Origin: Streptomyces angustmyceticus
GTDB lineage: Bacteria > Actinomycetota > Actinomycetes > Streptomycetales > Streptomycetaceae
Length of the DNA: 64,000 bases
Reading direction: 5' to 3'
Assembly (NCBI RefSeq): GCF_019933235.1
Contig: NZ_CP082945.1
Span: 5,617,501-5,681,500, forward strand
Shown: positions 16,049 to 24,556 of the stretch, piece by piece
Numbering within the stretch: position 1 is the first letter of the stretch
How the letters are laid out: the number at the start of each line of letters is the position of its first letter
The notes under the pieces: generated by a model
Database searches by the model: none
The model's input: only the letters and a program-made list of their open reading frames with translations
What the model was told of the DNA's origin: nothing
Program-made: the position numbers and the translations under genes

Positions 16049-16948
16049 CTACGGCCGCGGCCTGGTGACCGTGCGGAACGCCAGCTCCGCCAGCTCCTTC
16101 TGGCCGCGGGTGCCCGGGTGGAACCAGTCCCAGGTGCTCAACTCGCGGCCGGAGAAGCGGTAGTCGAAGACCGACTTGTCGAAGCGGCACAGCGGATCCT
16201 TGCCGCAGACCTCCGCCAGCGCCGAGTTGTAGGCCATCACCTGCTCGCGCACCGTCGCCCTGCGGTCCCGCGCCGCCTTCGTCAGGTCGTCCGGATCGCG
16301 CAGCATGGACCCGCAGATGCCCAGCTTCCACACTTGTTTGCCGAGCGGGTTCTTGCGCCCCTCGGACCACAGCCGCAGCAGGTCGGGGACCGCCGCGACA
16401 TACACCTGGGTGTGCGGCAGGGCCTTGCGCAGGCGCTTCATGGACCGTGCGAAGTCGGCGCGGAAGGCGGCCTTCGGCGTCATCGCGCCGACATCGCGCC
16501 GGCAGGCGTCGTTGGCGCCGATCAGGACCGTGACCAGCTCGGGCCTGCGGGCGACGGCGGAGGTGACCTGGCTCAGCAGGTCGCTCATCAGGGCACCGGT
16601 ACGGGCGAAGTTCCAGCTGTGCGTGGCGGGGCGCTCGACCAGCCGTCGGGCGAGGCTGTCGACCTTGGGGTCGGTGCCGGTGGCCCAGGAGACCTGCGGG
16701 CAGTCGGACAGGAGCGTACAGGCGTCGAAGCCGGCGGTGATGGAGTCGCCGAGCGCCGCGATCGAACCGGGGTCGGTGTGCCACACGGGCGCCGGCTTGG
16801 CGGGCTTGCCGGGGTGGTGACCCGATCCGCCGTCGGCGCTACAGGAAGTGAGCGCGATGACCAGGGCGGACACGACGGCGACGGTGCGTGAGGAGCGGGG
16901 GCCGAAGCGGATGCGCCGGGGGCGAACAGGCCGATCGGTCCGCGTCAT
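16049..16948 (-). CDS. SGNH/GDSL-type secreted lipoprotein hydrolase
   Basis: A 299-residue exported hydrolase. The N-terminus is Arg-rich, then a hydrophobic segment ends in LTSC, a possible lipobox. The SGNH blocks are present: block I LGDSITAG (nucleophile Ser), the NFARTGA block II Gly/Asn region, block III IGANDACRRD and block V DWFHPG with the Asp and His of the triad. Several extra cysteines (ACTLLSDC, ICGS, VCGKDPLC) probably form disulfides outside the cell. Substrate is not evident; esterase or lipase activity on extracellular lipids or acetylated sugars is likely. Start ATG at 16948. A 322-bp non-coding region separates it from DUF3145. Confidence 0.85.
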   Translation of the reverse strand: MTRTDRPVRPRRIRFGPRSSRTVAVVSALVIALTSCSADGGSGHHPGKPAKPAPVWHTDPGSIAALGDSITAGFDACTLLSDCPQVSWATGTDPKVDSLARRLVERPATHSWNFARTGALMSDLLSQVTSAVARRPELVTVLIGANDACRRDVGAMTPKAAFRADFARSMKRLRKALPHTQVYVAAVPDLLRLWSEGRKNPLGKQVWKLGICGSMLRDPDDLTKAARDRRATVREQVMAYNSALAEVCGKDPLCRFDKSVFDYRFSGRELSTWDWFHPGTRGQKELAELAFRTVTRPRP

Positions 16949-17270
16949 CCCCTGTCCCCTCCGGCGTGCGAGTGATATCTCTTCGGGTACCGACGGTACG
17001 TCACCCGCTCGACCGGCACCGCGCGGTAGCTTTGCCCCGTGCCTGCCGGGCGGTGACCCAAAGTGGCTGGTGCAGTCGGCACAGACAAATTACATCACGT
17101 CATTTCCTGTCCCATTTGCGGCAAATTCCGCCTAATGGTGTTTACTGTAGGTCACCAGCATGCTGGTGCCGAAGTGATCACTGGGGCAGAATGGCAACTG
17201 TCCCGGCCGCAACCGGAACGGGCACGAGGCCGCTGGGGAAGGCGAACCTCGAACCGCACTGGAGGTCCCG
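16949..17270. other. Non-coding region with AT-rich patch
   Basis: A 322-bp gap between divergent genes. About 17080-17150 is clearly less GC-rich than its surroundings (ACAGACAAATTACATCACG, TAATGGTGTTTACTG). A perfect 16-bp palindrome follows at 17153-17168. The right part probably holds the promoter of the DUF3145 gene; nothing else was recognised. Confidence 0.6.
17153..17168. promoter_or_regulatory. Perfect palindrome CACCAGCATGCTGGTG
   Basis: A 16-bp perfect palindrome without spacer, 103 bp before the DUF3145 start and just after the AT-rich patch. It is probably a dimer binding site; the protein is unknown. Confidence 0.5.
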
Positions 17271-17765
17271 GTGACGACACGTGGAGTTCTGTACGTCCAC
17301 TCCGCTCCGCGCGCGCTGTGCCCGCACGTCGAATGGGCCGTCGCGGGCGTCCTCGGTGTGCGCGTCAACCTCGACTGGATCCGCCAGCCGGCGTCCCCGG
17401 GCACCTGGAGAGCCGAGTTCTCGTGGCAGGGGGAGGCGGGCACCGCCTCCAAACTGGCCTCCGCGCTGCGCGGCTGGCACCTGCTGCGCTTCGAGGTGAC
17501 CGCGGAGCCCTGCACCACCGCCGAGGGCGAGCGCTACAGCTCCACCCCCGACCTGGGCATCTTCCACGCCGTCACGGGCATCCACGGCGACATCCTCATC
17601 CCCGAGGACCGGCTGCGCGCCGCCGCCGCCCGCGCCGCGCGCGGCGAGACCGAGCTGGCCGCCGAGGTCGACAAGCTCCTCGGCAAGCCCTGGGACGACG
17701 AACTGGAGCCGTTCCGCTACGCGGGCGAGGGCGCCCCGGTCCGCTGGCTCCACCAGGTCGTCTAG
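17271..17765 (+). CDS. DUF3145 family protein
   Basis: A 164-residue protein of the actinobacterial DUF3145 family, recognisable from RGVLYVHSAPRALCPHVEW, NLDWIRQPASPGTWRAEFSW and the C-terminal EPFRYAGEGAPVRWLHQVV. The start is GTG at 17271, after CTGGAGGTCCC. No catalytic motif, signal peptide or membrane segment was seen, so a cytoplasmic protein is likely. The family is conserved in Streptomyces beside the fabD-fabH-acpP-fabF cluster, as here (fabF ends 1 kb away), but no function is established. Confidence 0.88.
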   Translation: MTTRGVLYVHSAPRALCPHVEWAVAGVLGVRVNLDWIRQPASPGTWRAEFSWQGEAGTASKLASALRGWHLLRFEVTAEPCTTAEGERYSSTPDLGIFHAVTGIHGDILIPEDRLRAAAARAARGETELAAEVDKLLGKPWDDELEPFRYAGEGAPVRWLHQVV

Positions 17766-17798
17766 CGTCCCGGGAGCCCTCCCGACACGCGGTGGCGG

Positions 17799-17829
17799 TT
17801 GCCCTGGAGCGCGCTCCACGGCCTAGCGT
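17799..17829 (+). promoter_or_regulatory. 19-bp-spacer promoter with GGAGCGCGCTCC dyad (MerR-type)
   Basis: TTGCCC (17799-17804) and TAGCGT (17824-17829) are separated by 19 bp holding the perfect palindrome TGGAGCGCGCTCCA (17805-17818). Over-long spacers with a central dyad are the hallmark of MerR-activated promoters. Transcription would start about at the ATG at 17836. A near copy precedes the merR gene at 25564. Confidence 0.6.
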
Positions 17830-17835
17830 GCCGTC

Positions 17836-18726
17836 ATGGCCGACAACAATTCCTCCGACGCCCCGTCAGTAGCCGTGCTCGGCACCGGAATCATGGGTGC
17901 CGCGATGGCCCGCAACCTCGCCGCGGCGGGGCTCGATGTCCGCGCCTGGAACCGTACGCGCGCCAGGGCCGAGCCGCTGGCCGCCGACGGCGTCCGGGTG
18001 GCCGACACCCCCGCCGAGGCGGTGGCGGGCGCCGAGGTGGTCCTCACGATGCTCCTGGACGGCGAGGCCGTCCTGCACGCGATGCGGCAGGCCGCGGAAG
18101 CCCTGCCGCCCGGCGCCCTGTGGCTCCAGACCAGCACGGTCGGCGTCGCGTCCCTGCCGCGGCTCGCCCGGTTCGCCGACGAGCACCGCCTGCGGTTCGT
18201 GGACGCCCCCGTGCTGGGCACCAAGGCCCCGGCGGAGAAGGGGGACTTGACGATCCTGGCGGCCGGGGCCCCGGACGTCAGGGAGCGCGCCGAGCGGGTT
18301 TTCGGCATCGTCGGCAGCCGGACCCTGTGGGCCGGCGAGGACGCGGCGAGCGGGGCCGCCAGCCGTCTCAAGCTCGTCGTCAACAACTGGGTGCTGACGG
18401 TCATCAACGGTACGGGTGAGTCCCTGGCGCTCGCCGGGGCGCTCGGCGTGGACCCGCGGACCTTCCTCGACGCGGTCGCCGGCGGGGCGCTCGACATGCC
18501 GTATCTCCGGCTGAAGTCCGAGACGATCCTGTCCGGGAACTACCCGCCGAGCTTCACGGTGTCCGCGGCCCGCAAGGACGCCCGGCTCATCCTGGAGGCC
18601 GCCGGGGACGCCGGCGTACGGATGGACCTGGCGGCGGCGGCAGCGGAGCGCCTGCGCCGGGCCGAGCGGCAGGGCCACGGGGAAAAGGACGCCAGCGCCG
18701 CGTACTTCGCCGCCTTCGAGAGCTGA
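17836..18726 (+). CDS. NAD(P)-dependent oxidoreductase, 3-hydroxyisobutyrate dehydrogenase family
   Basis: A 296-residue beta-hydroxyacid dehydrogenase-type enzyme. The Rossmann fingerprint is VLGTGIMGAAMARNLA near residue 13, followed by VRAWNRTRARAE, where the Asn-Arg pair suggests NADPH. The catalytic-site blocks are FVDAPVLGTKAPAEKGDL near 120 and the lysine-containing SRLKLVVNNW near 175. The substrate-binding C-terminal helical domain ends in EKDASAAYFAAF. No ribosome binding site precedes the ATG at 17836 and the promoter lies so close that the mRNA may be leaderless. It converges on fabF with a strong bidirectional terminator between. The physiological substrate is uncertain: hydroxyisobutyrate, glyoxylate/succinic semialdehyde or an imine. 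Confidence 0.88.
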   Translation: MADNNSSDAPSVAVLGTGIMGAAMARNLAAAGLDVRAWNRTRARAEPLAADGVRVADTPAEAVAGAEVVLTMLLDGEAVLHAMRQAAEALPPGALWLQTSTVGVASLPRLARFADEHRLRFVDAPVLGTKAPAEKGDLTILAAGAPDVRERAERVFGIVGSRTLWAGEDAASGAASRLKLVVNNWVLTVINGTGESLALAGALGVDPRTFLDAVAGGALDMPYLRLKSETILSGNYPPSFTVSAARKDARLILEAAGDAGVRMDLAAAAAERLRRAERQGHGEKDASAAYFAAFES

Positions 18727-18732
18727 GACACG

Positions 18733-18773
18733 CGAGGGGCCCGCCCGGTGACAGTCACCGGGCGGGCCCCTCG
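18733..18773. terminator. Strong bidirectional hairpin between oxidoreductase and fabF
   Basis: Nearly uninterrupted 20-bp arms (18733-18752 and 18754-18773, core GGGGCCCGCCCGGTGAC) surround a single base. It lies 7 bp after the + gene stop and 12 bp after the fabF stop, so it can terminate both. Confidence 0.9.
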
Positions 18774-18784
18774 TACGCCGTGGG

Positions 18785-20047
18785 TCAGACCGTGCGGAAG
18801 GCCAGGACCACGTTGTGGCCGCCGAAGCCGAACGAGTCGTTCAGGGCCGCGATCCGGCCCTCGGGCAGCGGACGCGGCTCGCCGCGCACGATGTCCGCCT
18901 GCGCCTCGGGGTCGAGGTTGTCGATGTTGATCGTCGGCGGGGCGACGCGGTTCTTGAGCGCGAGGACCGTGGCCACCGTCTCGATACCGCCGGCGCCGCC
19001 GAGGAGGTGACCGGTCATCGACTTGGTGCTGGTGACGGCCATGTGGTCGACGTCGTCGCCGAAGGCCTTGCGCAGCGCCCGCAGCTCACCGACGTCACCG
19101 GCAGGCGTCGAGGTCGCGTGCGCGTTGACGTGCACGATCTCGGCGGGCTTGAGGTCGGTGTTGTCGAGGAGGTTCTGCAGCGCCGCCGCGATGCCGTTGC
19201 CGGACGGCTCGGGCTGGGTGATGTGGTGGGCGTCGGAGGAGATGCCCTGGCCGACGGCCTCCGCGTAGATCGCCGCGCCGCGGGCCCTGGCGTGCTCCTC
19301 GGACTCCAGGACGATCACGCCCGCGCCCTCGCCGAGCACGAAGCCGTTGCGGTCGGCGTCCCAGGGGCGGGAGGCGCCCTGCGGGTCGTCGTTGTTCTTG
19401 GACATCGCCATCATGTTGCCGAACGCCACGATCGGCAGCGGGTGGATGGCGGCCTCGGTGCCGCCCGCGACGACCACGTCGGCGCGGCCGGAGCGGATCA
19501 TCTCGATCGCGTAGCCGATGGCCTCCGCGCCCGACGCGCACGCCGAGACCGGCGTGTGCACACCGGCGCGGGCGTTGAACTCGATGCCGACGTTGGCGGA
19601 CGGCGAGTTGGGCATCAGCATCGGCACGGTGTGCGGGGAGACGCGGCGTACGCCCTTCTCCTTGAGCACGTCGTACTGGTCGAGCAGGGTCGTCACGCCG
19701 CCGATGCCGGAGGCGATGACGGCGCCGAGCCGGTCGGGGTCGACCGAGGCGTCCTCGCCCGCCTTGGCGGTGAAGCCGGCGTCCTTCCAGGCCTCCTGGG
19801 CCGCGACGAGCGCGAACTGCGCCGAACGGTCCAGCTTGCGGGCCTGCGGGCGCGGCAGGATCTCGGTGGGCTCCACGGCGATCTGGCCGGCGATACGGAC
19901 CGGCAGCTCGGCCGCCCAGTCCTGTTCGAGGGGGCCGACACCGGAACGTCCGGCGAGCATGGCCTCCCAGGTCGAAGCGCTGTCGCCACCCAGCGGTGTG
20001 GTTGCGCCGATACCGGTGACGACCACGGTGCGATTGGTCGCGTTCAC
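18785..20047 (-). CDS. fabF: 3-oxoacyl-ACP synthase II (beta-ketoacyl-ACP synthase)
   Basis: Condenses malonyl-ACP with growing acyl-ACP in type II fatty acid synthesis. The 420-residue enzyme has the Cys-His-His triad: SACASG (Cys near 170), NAHATSTPAGD and MTGHLLGGAGG, plus SFGFGGHN at the C-terminus. I place the start at the GTG at 20047 (VNATNRTVVVTG), 11 nt after a GGAG; the frame is open for 21 more codons upstream, but those do not resemble the family. It is the last gene of the fasR-fabD-fabH-acpP-fabF cluster and is followed by a strong terminator. Confidence 0.97.
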   Translation of the reverse strand: MNATNRTVVVTGIGATTPLGGDSASTWEAMLAGRSGVGPLEQDWAAELPVRIAGQIAVEPTEILPRPQARKLDRSAQFALVAAQEAWKDAGFTAKAGEDASVDPDRLGAVIASGIGGVTTLLDQYDVLKEKGVRRVSPHTVPMLMPNSPSANVGIEFNARAGVHTPVSACASGAEAIGYAIEMIRSGRADVVVAGGTEAAIHPLPIVAFGNMMAMSKNNDDPQGASRPWDADRNGFVLGEGAGVIVLESEEHARARGAAIYAEAVGQGISSDAHHITQPEPSGNGIAAALQNLLDNTDLKPAEIVHVNAHATSTPAGDVGELRALRKAFGDDVDHMAVTSTKSMTGHLLGGAGGIETVATVLALKNRVAPPTINIDNLDPEAQADIVRGEPRPLPEGRIAALNDSFGFGGHNVVLAFRTV

Positions 20048-20124
20048 GGGAATTCTTACTCCACGGGTAGAGGGGTCTGAATCGACGGCGCCACCGCGGG
20101 GTGGCGACATGCGCGGGAGCTGGA

Positions 20125-20373
20125 TCAGCTCTGGTGCTTGAGGATGTAGTCGGTCGCGTCGCCGACCGTCTTGAGGTTCTTGACGTCGTCGTCCGGGATC
20201 TTCACGTCGAAGCGCTCTTCGGCGGCGACGACGACCTCGACCATGGACAGCGAGTCGACGTCCAGGTCGTCGGTGAAGGACTTGTCCACCTGGACGTCCT
20301 CGGTGGGGATCCCGGCGATCTCGTTCACGATCTCGGCGAGACCGGCGACGATCTCTTCCTGAGTGGCGGCCAT
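20125..20373 (-). CDS. acpP: Acyl carrier protein
   Basis: Acidic 82-residue carrier of acyl intermediates in fatty acid synthesis. The phosphopantetheine attachment motif VDSLSMVE places the modified Ser at residue 41. The length and charge pattern fit primary-metabolism ACP rather than a polyketide carrier, as does the position between fabH and fabF. The ATG at 20373 is preceded by a GAAGGAG-like site. The gap to fabF is 77 bp and to fabH 105 bp. Confidence 0.97.
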   Translation of the reverse strand: MAATQEEIVAGLAEIVNEIAGIPTEDVQVDKSFTDDLDVDSLSMVEVVVAAEERFDVKIPDDDVKNLKTVGDATDYILKHQS

Positions 20374-20478
20374 GATGGCGCTCCTTCGGTCATTTTATGG
20401 GGAAACTGCGTTACTTGCGGTGAGGATCCGTGCGACGGCCGACACGTCCGGGGACGTACGGCCCTGCGCAGATCTTGC

Positions 20479-21525
20479 CTAGGGGAGGGTAACGACCGTC
20501 GCGGCGTAGACGAGACCCGCCCCGAAGCCGATGACCAGCGCGGTGTCGCCGCTCTTGGCCTGCCCGGTCGCCAACAGCCGCTCCATGGCGAGCGGAATGG
20601 AGGCTGCCGAGGTGTTGCCGGTGGTCTCCACGTCGCGGGCGACCGTCACGCTCTCCGGCAGCTGCAGAGTCTTCACCATCGAGTCGATGATCCGCATGTT
20701 GGCCTGGTGCGGGATGAAGACGTCCAGGTCGTCCGGGCTGACGCCGGCCGCGTCCAGCGCCTGCTGGGCGACCTTCGCCATCTCGAACACCGCCCACCGG
20801 AAGACCGACTGGCCCTCCTGGGTGATGGCGGGGTACCGGATCTCCTCCGGAGCCGGGCGGCCCTCGGGGGCGTCCCCTCCGGGGAGCGGGGTGGTGCGGT
20901 AGACGTCCCAGCCGAGCGTCTGCTTGATGGTCTCGGACTTGTCGCCCTCCGAGCCCCAGACGGTCGGGCCGATCGCGGGCTCGTTCGCCGGGCCGACGAT
21001 CACGGCGCCGGCGCCGTCGCCGAAGAGGAAGGCCGTCGCGCGGTCCTCCAGGTCCGTCAGGTCCGAGAGCCGCTCGACGCCGAGGACCAGGACGTACTCC
21101 GCCGAGCCCTCCGTCACCAGGCCCTTGGCCAGCGTCAGGCCGTAGCCGAAGCCCGCGCAGCCCGCCGAGATGTCGAACGCGGCCGGCTTGCCGGCACCGA
21201 TGCGGTGCGCGATCTCGGTCGCGATGGCCGGGGTCTGCTTGAAGTGCGAAACGGTGGAGACGATCACGGCGCCGATCTGCTCGGGCGTGATGCCCGCGTC
21301 GGCGATGGCCTTGCCCGACGCCTCGACCGACATGGTCGCGACGGTCTCCTCGGGGCTCGCCCAGTGGCGGGTCGCGATGCCGGACCGTGAGCGGATCCAC
21401 TCGTCGGACGAGTCGATGTGCTTGAGGATCTCCTCGTTGGGCACGACACGGGTCGGGCGGTAGCCGCCCACCCCCATGATCCGCGCGTACGGGGCGCCCT
21501 TCGAGGGCTTGATCTTCGAGGTCAT
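20479..21525 (-). CDS. fabH: 3-oxoacyl-ACP synthase III
   Basis: Initiates fatty acid synthesis by joining an acyl-CoA primer to malonyl-ACP; Streptomyces FabH accepts branched primers. The 348-residue protein shows the catalytic Cys123 in SAGCAGFGYGL, the His in IPHQANMRI and the Asn in ETTGNTSAASIP, the complete FabH triad. The usual Trp/Arg CoA-entry region is DEWIRSRSGI. The ATG at 21525 is 9 nt after GGAG; only 13 nt separate it from the fabD stop, so the two are translationally coupled. Confidence 0.97.
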   Translation of the reverse strand: MTSKIKPSKGAPYARIMGVGGYRPTRVVPNEEILKHIDSSDEWIRSRSGIATRHWASPEETVATMSVEASGKAIADAGITPEQIGAVIVSTVSHFKQTPAIATEIAHRIGAGKPAAFDISAGCAGFGYGLTLAKGLVTEGSAEYVLVLGVERLSDLTDLEDRATAFLFGDGAGAVIVGPANEPAIGPTVWGSEGDKSETIKQTLGWDVYRTTPLPGGDAPEGRPAPEEIRYPAITQEGQSVFRWAVFEMAKVAQQALDAAGVSPDDLDVFIPHQANMRIIDSMVKTLQLPESVTVARDVETTGNTSAASIPLAMERLLATGQAKSGDTALVIGFGAGLVYAATVVTLP

Positions 21526-21538
21526 GCGCTTCGGACTC

Positions 21539-22480
21539 CTATTCGGCCGGTGCAGAATGCTCGGCGATCAGCGTGCGGGCCGCGTCGAGGTCGTCGGGCG
21601 TCTTGAGGGCGAGGGTCCGCACGCCGGGCAGGGCGCGCTTGGCCAGGCCGGTGAGCGTGCCACCGGGAGCCGCCTCGATGAGCGCGGTGACACCGAGCTC
21701 CTTGAAGGTCTCCATGCACAGGTCCCAGCGCACGGGGTTGGCCACCTGGCCGACCAGCCGCTGCACCAGTTCCTGGCCGGAGGGGACCGGCCGGCCGTCC
21801 TTGTTGGAGACGTAGCGGGTGTGCGGATCGGCGACCGACAGCTGGGTGGTCGCGGAGTCCAGGGCCGAGACAGCGGGTGCCATGTGGTGAGTATGGAACG
21901 CGCCGGCCACCTTCAGCGGTACGACCCGGCGAGTGCCCTCCGGCTTGTTCTCGACCAGAGCGGCAATCTGCTCGGCGGTACCGGCGGCGACGATCTGGCC
22001 TGCGCCGTTCACATTGGCCGGGGTCAGGCCCAACTGCTCCAGATGCGGGATGACGACGGCCTCGTCACCGCCCAGGAGGGCGGCCATTCCGGTCTCGGTG
22101 ACCGCGGCGGCCTCGGCCATCGCCCGGCCGCGGATGCGCACCAGCTTCATCGCGGCCTCGTCGGAGACCGTGCCGGCCAGCGCGGCGGCGGCCAGCTCAC
22201 CGACGCTGTGGCCGGCCGTCGCGCCGACCTGGGCGGCGACGTCGCCGGCCGCGGGGAACAGCTGCCGGGCGGAGACGAGGGCGGAGGCCACCAGCAGCGG
22301 CTGCGCCACCGCCGTGTCGCGGATCTCCTCCTCGTCCGCCTTGGTGCCGTAGTGGACCAGGTCCAGGTCGATGGCGTCCGACCAGGCACGGAGCCGGTCC
22401 TCGACACCGGGAAGGTCGAGCCAGGGGGTCAGGAAGCCGGGCGTCTGAGCGCCTTGGCCGGGAGCGACGAGTACGAGCAC
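21539..22480 (-). CDS. fabD: Malonyl-CoA:ACP acyltransferase
   Basis: Transfers malonyl from CoA to ACP. The 313-residue enzyme has the oxyanion motif APGQGAQTPGF, the nucleophile elbow GHSVGELAAA (Ser), the MAEAAAVTETGM arginine-binding region counterpart and the catalytic His in AGAFHTHHM. I chose the GTG at 22480 (VLVLVAPGQG), which matches known Streptomyces FabD starts and leaves GAGAGAG at proper spacing; a GTG two codons upstream is possible. It is first in the structural fab operon, directly downstream of fasR. The 89-bp gap to fasR carries a TTGTTGG-TGT-CCGACAA dyad likely to be the FasR operator. Confidence 0.96.
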   Translation of the reverse strand: MLVLVAPGQGAQTPGFLTPWLDLPGVEDRLRAWSDAIDLDLVHYGTKADEEEIRDTAVAQPLLVASALVSARQLFPAAGDVAAQVGATAGHSVGELAAAALAGTVSDEAAMKLVRIRGRAMAEAAAVTETGMAALLGGDEAVVIPHLEQLGLTPANVNGAGQIVAAGTAEQIAALVENKPEGTRRVVPLKVAGAFHTHHMAPAVSALDSATTQLSVADPHTRYVSNKDGRPVPSGQELVQRLVGQVANPVRWDLCMETFKELGVTALIEAAPGGTLTGLAKRALPGVRTLALKTPDDLDAARTLIAEHSAPAE

Positions 22481-22548
22481 CCTCACACTCTCTCTTGTGG
22501 GTGGTTCCGCCCGCCCGTGGGGACAGGGACCAAGAACCATCGGGGGAA

Positions 22549-22565
22549 TTGTTGGTGTCCGACAA
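22549..22565. promoter_or_regulatory. Candidate FasR operator upstream of fabD
   Basis: TTGTTGG (22549-22555) and CCGACAA (22559-22565) form an inverted repeat with one mismatch and a 3-nt spacer, 69 bp before the fabD start. FasR is known to activate the fab operon in Streptomyces by binding between fasR and fabD. That this dyad is the exact site is inference. Confidence 0.5.
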
Positions 22566-22569
22566 AAGT

Positions 22570-23754
22570 CTAGGGTTGCGCCTCACCGTCAGCCAGACGC
22601 CCCAGAATCAACGCGATACGGAGGGTGAACGCCGAGCGCACGTCGGAGGGTGACCAGCCGGTGACGTCGGTCACACGTCGGAGCCGATACCGCACGGTGT
22701 TGGGGTGCACGAACAGCATCCGCGCGGCACCCTCCAGGCTGCTCGCCTGTTCCAGGTAAACGCTCAGCGTCTCCAGAAGTGCCGATCCCGCTTCCTCCAG
22801 CGGTCTGTAGATCTCCTCCACCAGCTGCTCGCGGGCGACCGGGTCCGAGGCCATCGCGCGCTCCGGCAGGAGATCGTCGGCGAGCACCGGGCGCGGCGCG
22901 TCGGGCCAGGCGGCACACGCCCGCAGCCCGGCCGCGGCGGCCTGTGCCGAGCGGGTCGCGGCCAGCAGGTCGGAGACCACCGGGCCGGCCACCACGGCAC
23001 CGGCGGCATACGGCCCGATCAGCGCCTTCGCGGCCTTCAGCGGATTGTCCGAGCCGCCCGCGATCACCACCAGGCGGGAGCCCAGCACCCCGGTCAGCAC
23101 CTGGAGCTTGGCGTGCCGGGCGGCCCGCCGGATGGCCTCCACGGTCAGTTCGCTGTCCCCGTCCGGGGCGGTGCCCAGCACCACGCACACATGCTCGGGG
23201 GAGTTCCAGCCCAGCGCCGCCGCGCGGGAGACCGCGCCCTCGTCCGCCTCGCCCGACAGCACCGCGTTGACCACCAGCGACTCCAGCCGGGCGTCCCACG
23301 CGCCGCGGGCCTCGGCGGCCTGGGCGTAGACCTGGGCGGTGGCGAAGGCGATCTCCCGGGCGTAGACCAGCAGCGCCTCGCGCAGCACCGACTCGTCGCC
23401 CGGGGCCGCGACCTCGTCGATCGCGGACTCCATGACCTCGATCGTGGTGCGGACCATCTCCACGGTCTGGCGCAGGGTGATCGCCCGGGTCAGCTCGCGC
23501 GGCGCCGTGCCGAAGACGTCGGTACTGATCGCTTGCGGGGTCTCCGGGTGCCGGAACCACTCGGTGAACGCGGCGATACCGGCCTGCGCCACCAGGCCGA
23601 TCCAGGAGCGGTTCTCCGGGGGCATCGCGCGGTACCACGGCAGGGTGGCGTCCATGCGGGCGATGGCCGCGGCCGCCAGTTTGCCGGAGGAGTTCTCCAG
23701 GCGCCGGAGGGTGGCGGAGTGCGGGTGCGCGTCGCGCGATGCGGGTTCAGACAC
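22570..23754 (-). CDS. fasR: PucR-type regulator of fatty acid synthesis
   Basis: A 394-residue regulator of the CdaR/PucR type. The C-terminal helix-turn-helix is LEGAARMLFVHPNTVRYRLRRV near residue 340; the GGDEF-like PucR middle region precedes it, and the N-terminal ~160 residues are helical (RsbRD-like). The location directly upstream of fabD-fabH-acpP-fabF in the same direction identifies it as FasR, the known activator of this operon in Streptomyces. The start is GTG at 23754 (MSEPASRDAHPHS); no clear ribosome binding site precedes it. It is divergent from the pirin gene with only 57 bp between the starts. Confidence 0.92.
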   Translation of the reverse strand: MSEPASRDAHPHSATLRRLENSSGKLAAAAIARMDATLPWYRAMPPENRSWIGLVAQAGIAAFTEWFRHPETPQAISTDVFGTAPRELTRAITLRQTVEMVRTTIEVMESAIDEVAAPGDESVLREALLVYAREIAFATAQVYAQAAEARGAWDARLESLVVNAVLSGEADEGAVSRAAALGWNSPEHVCVVLGTAPDGDSELTVEAIRRAARHAKLQVLTGVLGSRLVVIAGGSDNPLKAAKALIGPYAAGAVVAGPVVSDLLAATRSAQAAAAGLRACAAWPDAPRPVLADDLLPERAMASDPVAREQLVEEIYRPLEEAGSALLETLSVYLEQASSLEGAARMLFVHPNTVRYRLRRVTDVTGWSPSDVRSAFTLRIALILGRLADGEAQP

Positions 23755-23811
23755 GGGACAAGCCTGCACTATCGGGGCGGGAGGGTGCGGGGGCGGGGCT
23801 ACGGTGGGCCC

Positions 23812-24483
23812 ATGATTCAGGTGCGCAGAGGCCATGAACGGTATCCGGGCGGGGACGCGGAAGCCGGGATCGCGTCGCTGCACGCGTTCTCCTTCGGGCC
23901 CCACTTCGACCCGGACAATCTGCGCTTCGGCGCGCTGATCGCCTGCAACGAGGAGCGCCTGGCGGCCGGCGCCGGATTCGACGAGCATCCGCACCGCGAC
24001 ACGGAGATCGTGACCTGGGTGGTCGAGGGCGAGCTGACCCACCGCGACTCGGCCGGCCACGAGACCACGGTGCGCGCCGGCGATCTCCAGCGGCTCAGCT
24101 CGGCCGGCGGCGTCCGGCACGTGGAGCGCAACGACGGCACGGGCCCGCTGCGCTTCGTCCAGATGTGGCTGGCGCCGCTCGCGTTCGGCGGCGAGCCGTC
24201 GTACGAGGTGGTGCGCGGCATCGCCGACGGCACCCCGTACGCGGTCGCGCGGGCCGGGGCGCTGCTGCATCTGCGCCGCCTCGCCGAGGGCGAGCGCACC
24301 GCGGTCCCCGACGCCGCCCGCGCGTATGTCCATGTGGTGCGCGGCGCCGTACGGCTCGGCGGGGAGCGCCTGGAGGCCGGTGACGAGGCGCGGATCACCG
24401 ACGGGGCGGGGCTGGAGCTGCGGGGGCTGACGGCGTCGGAGTGCCTGGTGTGGGAGATGGGGACGGAGCCGGCGCACGGGTGA
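23812..24483 (+). CDS. Pirin family bicupin protein
   Basis: A 223-residue protein of the pirin/YhhW type. The N-terminal cupin metal site is clear: FDEHPHRDTEIVTWVVEGEL (two His and a Glu near residues 58-66) and the fourth ligand His in VRHVERN near residue 101. The C-terminal cupin is degenerate (VHVVRGAVRLGGERL), as usual. Bacterial homologues have quercetinase activity or act as redox-sensing partners; neither can be told here. The ATG at 23812 lacks a strong ribosome binding site. Divergent from fasR; convergent with the serine hydrolase. Confidence 0.88.
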   Translation: MIQVRRGHERYPGGDAEAGIASLHAFSFGPHFDPDNLRFGALIACNEERLAAGAGFDEHPHRDTEIVTWVVEGELTHRDSAGHETTVRAGDLQRLSSAGGVRHVERNDGTGPLRFVQMWLAPLAFGGEPSYEVVRGIADGTPYAVARAGALLHLRRLAEGERTAVPDAARAYVHVVRGAVRLGGERLEAGDEARITDGAGLELRGLTASECLVWEMGTEPAHG

Positions 24484-24496
24484 GGCCGGCGCCCGG

Positions 24497-24523
24497 CCCG
24501 GGGCCCGCGGCGGCGCCCCCGGG
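24497..24523. terminator. Weak hairpin between convergent pirin and serine hydrolase genes
   Basis: CCCGGGG (24497-24503) pairs with CCCCGGG (24517-24523) across a 13-nt loop, just after the pirin stop. Short arms in very GC-rich DNA make this tentative. Confidence 0.35.
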
Positions 24524-24556
24524 TCCCGTGAGCGCCGTCCGGGCCGTGCCGCGCCG

